Below are positions 52,051 to 60,608 of a stretch of DNA of 64,000 bases, piece by piece (position 1 is the first letter of the stretch; every line of letters starts with the position of its first letter). The notes under the pieces were generated by a model that saw nothing but the letters and a program-made list of their open reading frames with translations, made no database searches and was not told the origin of the DNA. This DNA is from Gammaproteobacteria bacterium (GTDB lineage Bacteria; Pseudomonadota; Gammaproteobacteria; Steroidobacterales; Foliamicaceae). The stretch is taken from contig JAPOWV010000027.1 of the NCBI GenBank assembly GCA_026707445.1, positions 62,001 through 126,000 on the forward strand, written 5' to 3'. The position numbers were made by a program, and so were the translations under genes.

Positions 52051-54978
52051 TCAAATCATCTGTCGGCGGACCAGATTCCGAAACACGCCCTCCGCGGCCA
52101 CCAGGTTCTCGTACGGTCCTTGCTGAACTACTTTTCCGGACTGCATGACGAAAATTCGGTCCGCCTGCCGCAGGGTGGAGAGCCGGTGGGCGATGATGAC
52201 CCGGGTGGAAGTCAGCATCGACAGGTTGTCCATTACGACGGCCTGACTCTCGTTGTCCAGCCAGTTTGTCGCCTCATCAAGCAGAAGGATGCGTGGTTTG
52301 CGAATCAGGGAGCGGGCGATCATGATTCGCTGGCTTTCGCCACCGGACGTAACGCTTACGCTGGCGCCGACGCAGGTCATCATCCCCATCGGCATGGCCG
52401 AGATTTCGCGATGCACGCACGCAGCCTCGGCCGCCGCCCAGGCATCCCTGGAGTCGATTTCTTCGTAATCCCCCACGATGTTGTCCCACACGTCTTCGGG
52501 ATGCAGCCGCACCTCTTGCGGAACGGCCCCGATCCTGCGGCGCAACTGCTTGATGTTCAGGCGCCTGAGATCCCGGCCGTCGTAGTAGATCGCCCCTGAA
52601 GATGGATGGTCCAGCCCCATCGCAAGCCGGAACAGCGTGCTCTTGCCGGCGCCCGATTCACCGGCAATGGCGATGAACTCGCCGGGCCGCACGCGAATCG
52701 ATACGTCATCGAGGATCAGCGGGCCTTCCGGATCATATCGAAAGCTCACATGATCGAATACGATTTCGCCCCCAAGATAGTCGACCGGTTCACCCTCCGA
52801 ACTCGGCTCCGGGGATCCCGCGAGAAATGGCTCAATCTGACGAACCGCCGGCTTGATGGCGGCAATCGCGCCGAAGGAACCTCCCAGCCTGACCACGGCC
52901 GATTGAAACAACAGGAATAGGGTGTAAATGACAAGAAAGTCTCCCACCGACAGTGCCTGGCGGTTCGGCAGGGTGGCCGCCAGGAACAGAACAGCCGCAG
53001 CGAGCAGCGGCAGCGCGGCCCCGAATGCCTGCAGGTGCTCCTCTGCGCCGCCGAGTTGCGACTCGGCCCGCTTCCGGTCCCTGTAACCCCTGGCCCAGAC
53101 GGCGAAGGCGGACCCCTCCGCACCGTCCACGCGCAGCTTGGATACGCCGTTGATCAGTTGGAGCAAGTGGCCCACCAGCGACTGGACGGCCTGAATCACG
53201 CGGGTGTGTGGCGTGATCTGCCGCGCGCCCAGCGCGATTGTGGCCATCAGCGAGACCAGACCGAAAGCCGCCGCGATGCCTCCCAACGCGGAATCATAGA
53301 AATAGATCAAAACGACCGCGGGCGAAAGGAACACGATGGAAAGCGCCGCGTTGGCCACAACGCCCTGAACGGCATCGCGAAGGTTCTGAAAGGTCATGCC
53401 CCGGGTGGCAAGGTTGCCGGCCGGGAAGCGACGCAGGGACTTGGAAGGCAACCGTAGCAGGCGGTCCCAGAATGCCGACTCGATCCGGGACGCGGCTCGA
53501 CCCTCCAGGCGCATAAGCGCCATTCCCTGCAGCATTTGCAACAGCGCGCCTACCACGGCGATTCCGGCAAGCGTGGCGGTAATCGTATACAGCAGGCCGG
53601 TTTCTTCCGACGGGATCACTTCGTCGGCGATGAATCCCAGCAACACGGCAGGCAGCAACATGACCAGGCCGCCGAGCACTCCGATTCCAATGAACCGCAA
53701 CAGATTGGCCGCGAATCCTCCCTTGACGAGTCCGAAGATATCTTTGATCGTGACTGCTCCGGTTCCCAAGGGCTTGTAGAACATCCATGCTTCGGGACTC
53801 AGGTGCGCTGCGCGTTCAGCGCTCATCCGGCGGCTCCTTCCGTTTGAAGGATCGATTTCACGGTACCGTCCGAGCGTCCGCGGCAGCAGGGCCACCGGAC
53901 GATCATCCTGTTCGCGGAAGGCGAGGACCGCGCCGCAGTCCCCGATCCACCATTTCTCATCGCTCGCCAGCCGCACCCTGCGGCCCCGGGCGCCGGAGCC
54001 GTCCAGCAGTTCGCGCAGGTAAGCGTCGCGATCCGATCCGTCGGCCTTCACCGGCCATTTGAACTCGATGCCTTCATGGCGGCCAATGACCTTGAGAACG
54101 TCGCGCAGCGTAGCCCCGGGCGCCTGATCGGTATCTTTCTTGAATAGGCCGTACAGATTGAACAGACGCCGCCGGGCGACTTCCTCGTCCTCCCGCCTGT
54201 TGCTTACCCGCGCCCGCTCCAGATTTGCCTGGTCAACAACCGCCAGACTGCGATTGAGCCGCTCCAATGAGAAGGCGAGGGAATGAAAATCGGCCAACGC
54301 GGGCAGCAGACGGCCATCCCTGGCCAGCAATTCCGAAGAGCAGGTGGAAAGGGGTGATTCCTGCACCAGGTCCAGCCAGGTCGCCGGCGTCAGCGGAATG
54401 TATCGTTGGGGATCCCGGCCTGCCTCGGCAGGATCGACGAGACTCAAATACAGCCCTGCGCCGTGCGGCAGCGCCATTACCCACGCAACCCCTCGCCGGG
54501 TGGAATGCGTACCTTTGCTCGCTTCAACCGTGCTGTCCGGCTCGACCAACTCATCGAACCGCGGCCGGTATTCCACGTCCCTTGAAAGCATGGCCGACAT
54601 GTCCGTGACCCAGGCGTCGATATTTGCCGCCAACTCCGAATGCGGGATCTCTCCCAGATCCGAAACCGGCAGTTGCCGCAAGACGGTGCCGGGAAGACCC
54701 TTGGCGGTAAGCGCGAACGATGTTTCCTTTGCCTGGGGCGCCACTCCGGGCAACAGGCGCCCGGATTCGGCACGCAGCAGATGTTCCGGCGCCGACTGTT
54801 GGACTCCGTCCTTGCGTTCCACGAGAAACAGGTCAACGGCGCCCTTTTCGATAAACCACGCCATTTGCGGGTTGCTCAAGTCCAGCGGCAAGTTGCCGGC
54901 GCAGGGCACAGGCTTGCCCTTGTCGGCGGCAAGACGGAAAAGTGCGCTTTGCGGCGGTTCCTTCACGGCTCTAGCCAC
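52051..54978 (-). CDS. NHLM-type peptide export ABC transporter, permease/ATPase without peptidase
   Basis: This 975-residue transporter has a long N-terminal cytoplasmic region (about 1-410), transmembrane helices (about 420-690) and an ABC ATPase with Walker A GESGAGKST, signature TSGGESQRIMIARSL and Walker B ILLLDEATNWLD. The signature and the DEATNWLD stretch depart from the common SGGQRQR and DEATSALD. This protein type accompanies nitrile-hydratase-leader peptides. It overlaps the preceding C39-peptidase exporter gene by eight bases, so the two probably form one export machine. Confidence 0.85.
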   Translation of the reverse strand: MARAVKEPPQSALFRLAADKGKPVPCAGNLPLDLSNPQMAWFIEKGAVDLFLVERKDGVQQSAPEHLLRAESGRLLPGVAPQAKETSFALTAKGLPGTVLRQLPVSDLGEIPHSELAANIDAWVTDMSAMLSRDVEYRPRFDELVEPDSTVEASKGTHSTRRGVAWVMALPHGAGLYLSLVDPAEAGRDPQRYIPLTPATWLDLVQESPLSTCSSELLARDGRLLPALADFHSLAFSLERLNRSLAVVDQANLERARVSNRREDEEVARRRLFNLYGLFKKDTDQAPGATLRDVLKVIGRHEGIEFKWPVKADGSDRDAYLRELLDGSGARGRRVRLASDEKWWIGDCGAVLAFREQDDRPVALLPRTLGRYREIDPSNGRSRRMSAERAAHLSPEAWMFYKPLGTGAVTIKDIFGLVKGGFAANLLRFIGIGVLGGLVMLLPAVLLGFIADEVIPSEETGLLYTITATLAGIAVVGALLQMLQGMALMRLEGRAASRIESAFWDRLLRLPSKSLRRFPAGNLATRGMTFQNLRDAVQGVVANAALSIVFLSPAVVLIYFYDSALGGIAAAFGLVSLMATIALGARQITPHTRVIQAVQSLVGHLLQLINGVSKLRVDGAEGSAFAVWARGYRDRKRAESQLGGAEEHLQAFGAALPLLAAAVLFLAATLPNRQALSVGDFLVIYTLFLLFQSAVVRLGGSFGAIAAIKPAVRQIEPFLAGSPEPSSEGEPVDYLGGEIVFDHVSFRYDPEGPLILDDVSIRVRPGEFIAIAGESGAGKSTLFRLAMGLDHPSSGAIYYDGRDLRRLNIKQLRRRIGAVPQEVRLHPEDVWDNIVGDYEEIDSRDAWAAAEAACVHREISAMPMGMMTCVGASVSVTSGGESQRIMIARSLIRKPRILLLDEATNWLDNESQAVVMDNLSMLTSTRVIIAHRLSTLRQADRIFVMQSGKVVQQGPYENLVAAEGVFRNLVRRQMI

Positions 54979-57166
54979 TCCGGACCAGCCGGCAGTAGAT
55001 TCCTTCGGTGTCCGACATCAACTCGTCGTGGGTGCCGCGTTGTACTTCGACACCCTTATCGAGCACGATGATCTGGTCGCAGTCCCGAACCGTGCTCAGA
55101 CGGTGGGCGACAATCAGGCAGGTGACTCCCCGTCGGCGCAGGGCGTCATCAACGTATTCTTCGGTGGCCGCATCCAGGGCGCTTGTCGCCTCGTCCAGGA
55201 TCAGCACCGTCGGGTTTCCTACCAGCGCGCGGGCAATCTCCATTCTCTGGCGCTGGCCCCCGCTGAAGTTCCCGCCGTCTTCATCGACGGGCGTCGAGTA
55301 ACCCAGCGGTCTCTCCAGGATTTCGTCGTGGATACAGGCATCACGGGCGGCCGCGACCAGGTCATCGTCCGGAACGGCGGGATTCCAGAGCGTGATGTTG
55401 TCGCGCACGGTTGCAGAGAACAGGACGATATGCTGATCCACCACCGATACCGATCGTGACAGGACATCCTCGGGAATGTCGTCCCTGGCCCGGCCGTCAA
55501 AAAGAATTTCGCCGGACCATGGCTGATACAGGCCGGCAACCAGGCGCGCTACCGTGGATTTCCCCGATCCGCTTGGACCTACCAGCGCGATCCGCTGCCC
55601 GGCCCTTATTGTCAGGCTGAAGTCGTTGATCAGCGGCGGGCGGGCGAGGTTGTAGCCGAAGGTGACGCCGCGCAACTCCACGCTGCCCGCCAGCCTCAGT
55701 CGCCCGTTCAGCGTGGCTATACCCTCCCACGCCTGCCGCCGCCGCGCCAGGCCGCGGTCTTCGGGGGTCTCGGTGATGTCGTCCAGGCGCTGCATGTCGT
55801 TTTCCAGCGCCTGACGCTTGTCGGCGAACTCCGCAAAGCGACCGACCGGCGCCAGAAACATGCCGGCCACGACGTAAAAGCCCACGAGAGCCCCCAAGGT
55901 CAAATCACCGTTAATGACCCGTGTTGCTCCGAAAGTCAGTACCGCGGCGTGACCCAGCGCCATGAACAGGCCGGGCAGGGCCGCATTGATATGGCTGAGC
56001 TCCACGAATCGCTGGCGGGCGGCCAGTTCCCGGGCTTGATGGCCGCTCCAACGGGAGAAAAAGCGGTCGTCCGCCCCCGTCATACGCAACGTTTCCGCCT
56101 GATTCAGCATCAGCGTCCCAACGCCCAGCAGCAGGCCCTGTTCGCGGCGCAGCGCATGGCTTTCGTCAACGCGCGCCCGGGAAATGACCCGCGCCACTGC
56201 CGCATTCAGCACGGCGAACCCGAGCACGATCAACGCAAGCATGGAGTCGTATGCAAGCATGACGGCAAGAAACACGACGCTCATGGCAATTTCGATCAGA
56301 AGGCCCAGGAAGTGTTCCGTCAGGCCCTTGGCGATCCTGTCGATGGAAAGGACACGGGCCGTCAGTTCTCCCGCAAGCCTGTGGCTGAAGAACTCGACCG
56401 GCAACCGCAGCAGGCGCGTAAGACTGCGGTTCCCGGCGATGATCGCCATCCGGACGGTCAGGCGCCTCAGGAATCGATGCTTCAGAAGGGTCAGCACATA
56501 CACCAGCGCGGCCGTGCCGGCGAGCACGCCGGCGATCAGCATGCCCCACGGCTGGTTTTCGCCCAGCACCCGATCCACAAGCACGGTAAGCAACGCTGGA
56601 GTAACGAGCGCAAGAAGGGCCAGCAGCAGTCCGCACGCGCCCGCATACGCCAATCCTGGCCCGCTGCCCTCAAGCCACGCCGGAAGACGCCGCAGTATGC
56701 TGGGCCGGGCGCCGCCGGGTTGAAAATCCGGTCCGGGCTTGAACGACAGGGCTACCCCGGTAAAGCCCTTGTTGAATTCTTCCTTCGATAGCTTGCGCCG
56801 GCCGGTGGATGGATCGTTGAGGTAGTAATGGTTCCGATCGAATCCCTCCAGGATCAGGAAATGATTGAACGCCCAGAAAAGAACGAGGGGCAGCGGCAGG
56901 TTCCGCAGTTGATGAAGCCGAACGCTTCGCCCCGTGCATTCGAGCCCGTAGTGCTTTGCCGCGCGGGAAATCCCGGCGGCGGTTGAGCCGTCCCGGCTGA
57001 CTTCGCAGCGCTCGCGAAGTTCGCTCAGCGGGACCCAGCGCCCGAAGAAAGAGAGAACGCTGCCGAGGCAGGCGGCGCCACACTCGGTGGCGTGCGTCTG
57101 CAACAACAGCGGCGTCTTTACGCGGCGTATGCTCCGGCCCTCGGCAGGCTTCTTCTTCGGATTCAT
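54971..57166 (-). CDS. NHLP-family ABC exporter with C39 peptidase domain
   Basis: This protein of about 731 residues processes and exports peptides. The C39 domain holds the catalytic Cys in THATECGAACLGSV, the His in AFNHFLILEG and the Asp in YLNDPSTGRR. It is followed by six helices and an ATPase with GPSGSGKST, NFSGGQRQRMEIARAL and LILDEATSALD. I chose ATG 57166, with GGAG five bases upstream, over ATG 57193. It would cut the precursor at 59261 after its Ala-Gly site. Confidence 0.9.
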   Translation of the reverse strand: MNPKKKPAEGRSIRRVKTPLLLQTHATECGAACLGSVLSFFGRWVPLSELRERCEVSRDGSTAAGISRAAKHYGLECTGRSVRLHQLRNLPLPLVLFWAFNHFLILEGFDRNHYYLNDPSTGRRKLSKEEFNKGFTGVALSFKPGPDFQPGGARPSILRRLPAWLEGSGPGLAYAGACGLLLALLALVTPALLTVLVDRVLGENQPWGMLIAGVLAGTAALVYVLTLLKHRFLRRLTVRMAIIAGNRSLTRLLRLPVEFFSHRLAGELTARVLSIDRIAKGLTEHFLGLLIEIAMSVVFLAVMLAYDSMLALIVLGFAVLNAAVARVISRARVDESHALRREQGLLLGVGTLMLNQAETLRMTGADDRFFSRWSGHQARELAARQRFVELSHINAALPGLFMALGHAAVLTFGATRVINGDLTLGALVGFYVVAGMFLAPVGRFAEFADKRQALENDMQRLDDITETPEDRGLARRRQAWEGIATLNGRLRLAGSVELRGVTFGYNLARPPLINDFSLTIRAGQRIALVGPSGSGKSTVARLVAGLYQPWSGEILFDGRARDDIPEDVLSRSVSVVDQHIVLFSATVRDNITLWNPAVPDDDLVAAARDACIHDEILERPLGYSTPVDEDGGNFSGGQRQRMEIARALVGNPTVLILDEATSALDAATEEYVDDALRRRGVTCLIVAHRLSTVRDCDQIIVLDKGVEVQRGTHDELMSDTEGIYCRLVRSG

Positions 57167-57199
57167 GAACGCTCCGCGAGCGCTGCGGGCCATTGCGGT

Positions 57200-58084
57200 T
57201 TATCCGATATTGAAGAGCGCGGCGGGAGGTTGCCGGCCGAGCAACACTCGAACCCGGCACCGGGTTCCATCCGCAACAGTCAGATTTTCCGCATCGTGCA
57301 AATCGAGATCGATGCGGGACAGCGAGTCCGCCACGGCGGGAGGCACGGCAGCCAACCAGCCGGAAAGGGGCCCTGGGGTTATTCGCGCCACTTTACCGGT
57401 CAGCCGCCGTGTTTCGCTGTCGGGCGTGATGATCTCGATTTCCGCCGCCATACCCGGCCGTATGCGCTCCGCTGTCGAGGGCGTTACACGCAGCACCGCT
57501 GTCGGTGGTTCTCCGTTACCCTGCAGGAGTTGCGCCACCGTGGCGTTTTTCGGAACATATTCTCCCGGCGCGCGCAGAACCGTGATGACTTCGCCGCCGG
57601 TCTGGCTGACGATCGCTTCTTTCGCCAAACGCCGCGCCTCCATTTCCAGCAGCGCCACCCGGGCGTCGCTCAGCAAGGCCTGTATGCCAAGGGCGGTTCC
57701 ACCTGCCGTCGCCAATTCCGCTTCCAGCAATATCACTCGCTCGCGCAAAGCTTCCGATTCACGCTCCAGTTCGGGCACGCTCTGGCGCGCGATGCGTGCT
57801 CCGGCCTCGACCCGATCTCCCGGCTCGACAAGGATTTCCAGGAGATGCCCCTGTTCGTCGGTGACGACTTCGTGGCGATTCCCCGGCTGGATTAACAGCC
57901 CGTCCGCGGTTACGGTTCGCTCGATCCCTCCGAACAGGGCCCAGATGGCGACGGCGAGCAGGACCAGCCCGATACCCGCGAGAATGATGCGCTCGTGTGG
58001 CGCGGTAACCCGAAGGAGATGATCAAGTTGCTGGCGTTGATTCCTGTTTGCGGCAGCCTCTTCACGAAACGGATTGTTGAACAC
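57200..58084 (-). CDS. HlyD-family adaptor of NHLM peptide export system
   Basis: This 294-residue membrane-fusion protein has one N-terminal helix (IILAGIGLVLLAVAIWALFGG), a lipoyl-like half (GHLLEILVEPGDRVEAGARI), a helical hairpin (about 105-155) and the second half (GEVITVLRAPGEYVPKNATVAQLL). It is short compared with typical HlyD proteins, as in NHLM systems. It is the first gene of the three-gene export operon. Confidence 0.85.
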   Translation of the reverse strand: MFNNPFREEAAANRNQRQQLDHLLRVTAPHERIILAGIGLVLLAVAIWALFGGIERTVTADGLLIQPGNRHEVVTDEQGHLLEILVEPGDRVEAGARIARQSVPELERESEALRERVILLEAELATAGGTALGIQALLSDARVALLEMEARRLAKEAIVSQTGGEVITVLRAPGEYVPKNATVAQLLQGNGEPPTAVLRVTPSTAERIRPGMAAEIEIITPDSETRRLTGKVARITPGPLSGWLAAVPPAVADSLSRIDLDLHDAENLTVADGTRCRVRVLLGRQPPAALFNIG

Positions 58085-58181
58085 CAGCCGTAGCCCCCGG
58101 GCCGCAAAATGCGGTCAGGATCATAACAGACGGCAGTGATACTGTACGTCGGCGATATGTACCCGCGCGGGAGGATCGGCG

Positions 58182-59078
58182 TTGGCGAAAGTTCACGAAT
58201 CATCCGTTTCGGAACACGAGCGTGTGGTCAGCGATCACTATGACAGGTGGACCCAGGGCTTTTATCTCAATTGGAATGCCGATCACCTTCATCTCGGGCT
58301 GTTTGAGCCCGGGGAGTGTCCGGGGCCTGATGAGCGTCTTAGAGATTCGCCGGGCCTTGCGCGAGCTTTGGAACGCATGGTGAAAGTTGTCATTGCACCG
58401 GCCGGGATCAATGAGTGGCACCATGTAGTTGATGCTGGATGTGGAGTGGGCGGAGCCGCCATCTACCTGGCGAAAACGCGGGGATGCGCAGTCACGGGAG
58501 TCAACCTGAGCAGGGTGCAATTGGAGATGGCTGGCAAGAAAGTGCTTGACGCGGGCCTGGATGATCAGGTTCGCTTCGAATATGCCGATTGCTCTCGGAG
58601 TCTCCCGTTCTCCGACGAATCGATAGACGTGGTTGTCAATATCGAGAGTGCTTGCCACTACATTGATCGCGCGCGATTTCTGTGCGAGGTCCACAGGATC
58701 CTCAAGCCCGGGGGAAAGATCGTGGCGGTGGATTGGATGGCGAGTGACGGTTTGACGGAACAGCAGTACGAAGACCACATTCAACCGTTTTGTGAAGCTT
58801 GGGCGATGCACAGCCTTGAGTGCCAATCCAGCTACACCTCACTGCTGGGCGGGACCGGCTTCGAAATCGCTGAGTTCGAGGGATTCGGCGGAAAGGAGAT
58901 GGACAACCTTCAGATCATCGAGAACAACTTGCAACTCCTAAAGCTGCTGCATGCGTTCGGGGTTACGGGGCGAGCGTTCATCAATTCGATGGAACGGGTA
59001 TCGAGGCTTGGCGAAGTCTGGCGGATGGGTTATTTCGATGTCAGGCGTTATTGCGCGGTCAAGTCCCGGAGGATTTGA
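58182..59078 (+). CDS. SAM-dependent methyltransferase, RiPP locus, copy 1
   Basis: This 298-residue class I methyltransferase has the SAM motif VVDAGCGVGGAAIYLA, an acidic loop YADCSRSLPFSDESID and the post-motif HRILKPGGKIVAVDW. The start is TTG 58182, supported by GGAGG seven bases upstream. It resembles small-molecule C- or O-methyltransferases of the sterol/tocopherol type. It lies 182 bp before the NHLP precursor on the same strand, so methylation of the peptide or of a partner molecule is an inference from context. Confidence 0.82.
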   Translation: MAKVHESSVSEHERVVSDHYDRWTQGFYLNWNADHLHLGLFEPGECPGPDERLRDSPGLARALERMVKVVIAPAGINEWHHVVDAGCGVGGAAIYLAKTRGCAVTGVNLSRVQLEMAGKKVLDAGLDDQVRFEYADCSRSLPFSDESIDVVVNIESACHYIDRARFLCEVHRILKPGGKIVAVDWMASDGLTEQQYEDHIQPFCEAWAMHSLECQSSYTSLLGGTGFEIAEFEGFGGKEMDNLQIIENNLQLLKLLHAFGVTGRAFINSMERVSRLGEVWRMGYFDVRRYCAVKSRRI

Positions 59079-59260
59079 CGGGCCGCGGGAAAATTGTTGG
59101 GCCAGTGTGGCGCTTTCGGAAGATGACCTGGTGAGATGGCATTGCGTGGTAATATTCGGCTGCGCACGAATCCTTTTCCTTTGTTGTTAAAGGGAAGTGC
59201 TTCTGGATTTTGAGGAGCACTGGTAGGTGGATTCGTTGCAGACAAAGCGGGGAAACTATC

Positions 59261-59527
59261 ATGCAAAACTCAATGCCGACTGCGGACGAAATGCGTAATC
59301 ATCTGACCGACATGGCGGTCGAGAATCCCGATTTTCGCCGGCAACTCATAGCCGATCCCAAGGGCGTAATTCATCAGGAATTCGGTATCGACGTTCCTGA
59401 CAATATCGAGATCAAGGTGCATGAAAGCGACATGCGCACCGTGCATCTGGCCTTGCCGCCCGATCCCGTACTGGACGAGGAACAACTTCAGGCGATTTCC
59501 GCCGGTCTCTGCTGCTGCGGAATCTGA
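59261..59527 (+). CDS. NHLP-type RiPP precursor with tri-cysteine core
   Basis: This 88-residue peptide's leader (about 1-81) matches the nitrile hydratase alpha-subunit-like leader family, with NPDFRRQLIADPKGVIHQEF, GIDVPDNIEIKVHE and TVHLALPP. It ends DEEQLQAISAG followed by LCCCGI (Cys84-86). Cleavage after the Ala-Gly pair by the C39 domain at 54971 would release a six-residue core. GGGGAAA lies upstream of the ATG. I see no heterocyclase in the window; thiazole formation, metal binding or crosslinking of the cysteines are all open. Confidence 0.88.
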   Translation: MQNSMPTADEMRNHLTDMAVENPDFRRQLIADPKGVIHQEFGIDVPDNIEIKVHESDMRTVHLALPPDPVLDEEQLQAISAGLCCCGI

Positions 59528-59589
59528 ACGGAGTTGAGCGCTCCGGGCCCGGGCCATTCGGGTTCGGAGCGGTTCGGTAGTAAAAAGAC

Positions 59590-59624
59590 GGCCCCCGGCG
59601 CAGCGCCTTGCTGCGCCGGGGGCC
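59590..59624. terminator. Strong GC hairpin after the precursor gene
   Basis: A perfect 15-bp stem (59590-59604 with 59610-59624, 5-base loop) lies 63 bp after the precursor stop. A run of five A precedes it, so it is a canonical intrinsic terminator only when read on the minus strand. On the plus strand it could stabilise the precursor mRNA 3' end or attenuate read-through. Confidence 0.6.
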
Positions 59625-59746
59625 GCTGTGGTCCATGCCGCGATAATGCTCAGAGTCGGGCAGCATCCGGCGTGTTCCGGTGTCGTGCAACACGACACCG
59701 GGCGTGAGACGAAGTTTGGGTGGCGTGGTTCGACTGTGTTGAACTA

Positions 59747-60599
59747 GGGCGTGTTAACACATATGAGGTCTATTGTGGTATCCTTTCCTTCGGTCGTTAT
59801 GGCCGGAAAAGTGAAGGAGAATCAACGGTATGGAACTCACCGAGGCCCAGTGCGAGCGGATTGCCCCGCTGCTTCCGAAACAGCGGGGGAACGTCAGCCT
59901 GCCGAACATCCAGGTGCTCAACGCGATCCTCTATGTGGCGGAGCACGGCTGCAAGTGGCGCGGATTGCCGGAGCGGTTCGGCAATTGGCACACCATCTAT
60001 ACGCGGATGAACCGCTGGTCGAAGAACGGGGTTCTGGATCGCGTGTTCGCGCATCTGCAGCGGGAACAGATCGTGCGGATCAAGGTGGAGGCGATGGGTC
60101 TGGACAGCACCAGCGTGAAGGTGCATCCGGATGGTGCGGGCGCCCGAAAAAAAACGGCCCGCAAGCCATCGGCAAGTCCCGCGGCGGCTGGACCACCAAG
60201 CTTCATATGGTTGCCGCGGATGCCCGAACGGCCGTTGCCTTCAGCCTCTCGCCCGGCAACGCGCACGACGCCCCCGAGGGGCGCAAGCTCATAAGCAGCA
60301 TGGAAAAACCCTCCGGCGACCCGGCCCTGGTGATGGACCGCGCCTACGAGGACAACGCGACGCGCCAACTGGCGCTTGAACTCGGATTCTCGCCGGTCGT
60401 GCCGCCGAAGAGCAACCGCTTGAATCCTTGGGAATACGACCGGGAGCTCTACAAGCGGCGCAACGAAGTGGAGCGCCTGTTCCGGCGCCTGAAGGGATAC
60501 CGGCGCATCTTCTCTCGCTTCGAGAAGCTCGATGTCATCTACCTCGGCTTCATCACCTTCGTACTCATCGTCGATGCGCTATTAAGTGTTAACACGCCC
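59747..60599 (+). mobile_element. IS5-family insertion sequence (IS427-group-like), 853 bp
   Basis: The ends are perfect inverted repeats of GGGCGTGTTAACAC (59747-59760 and 60586-60599) flanked by a TA duplication (59745-59746, 60600-60601) within a CTAG target, as in the IS427 group. It carries one transposase in two frames. It lies between the RiPP precursor and the MMPL gene, whose ATG is seven bases beyond the right TA. Confidence 0.9.
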
Positions 60600-60602
60600 T
60601 AG
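59830..60602 (+). CDS. IS5-family DDE transposase, made by -1 frameshift
   Basis: The first frame (59830-60294) encodes the N-terminal part with LDSTSVKVHPDG (first Asp). The second frame continues from about 60150 with GGWTTKLHMVAADA, VMDRAYEDNATRQ (second Asp) and KRRNEVERLFRRLKGYRRIF (Glu). The frames meet at eight A residues (60147-60154), a typical slippery site, so a -1 shift gives one protein of about 257 residues. The TAG stop (60600-60602) is formed by the duplicated TA plus the next G, outside the element itself. Confidence 0.85.
60147..60154 (+). promoter_or_regulatory. A8 slippery site for transposase frameshifting
   Basis: Eight adenines occur at the overlap of the two transposase frames, moving from the frame of 59830 to the frame ending at 60602 (a -1 shift). 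Confidence 0.65.
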
Positions 60603-60608
60603 TACGGT

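Noticed and set aside
59080-59260. A second short precursor peptide between methyltransferase copy 1 and the NHLP gene
   Set aside because: The small frames there have no leader-like sequence or ribosome site; the stretch looks like a leader/promoter region only.
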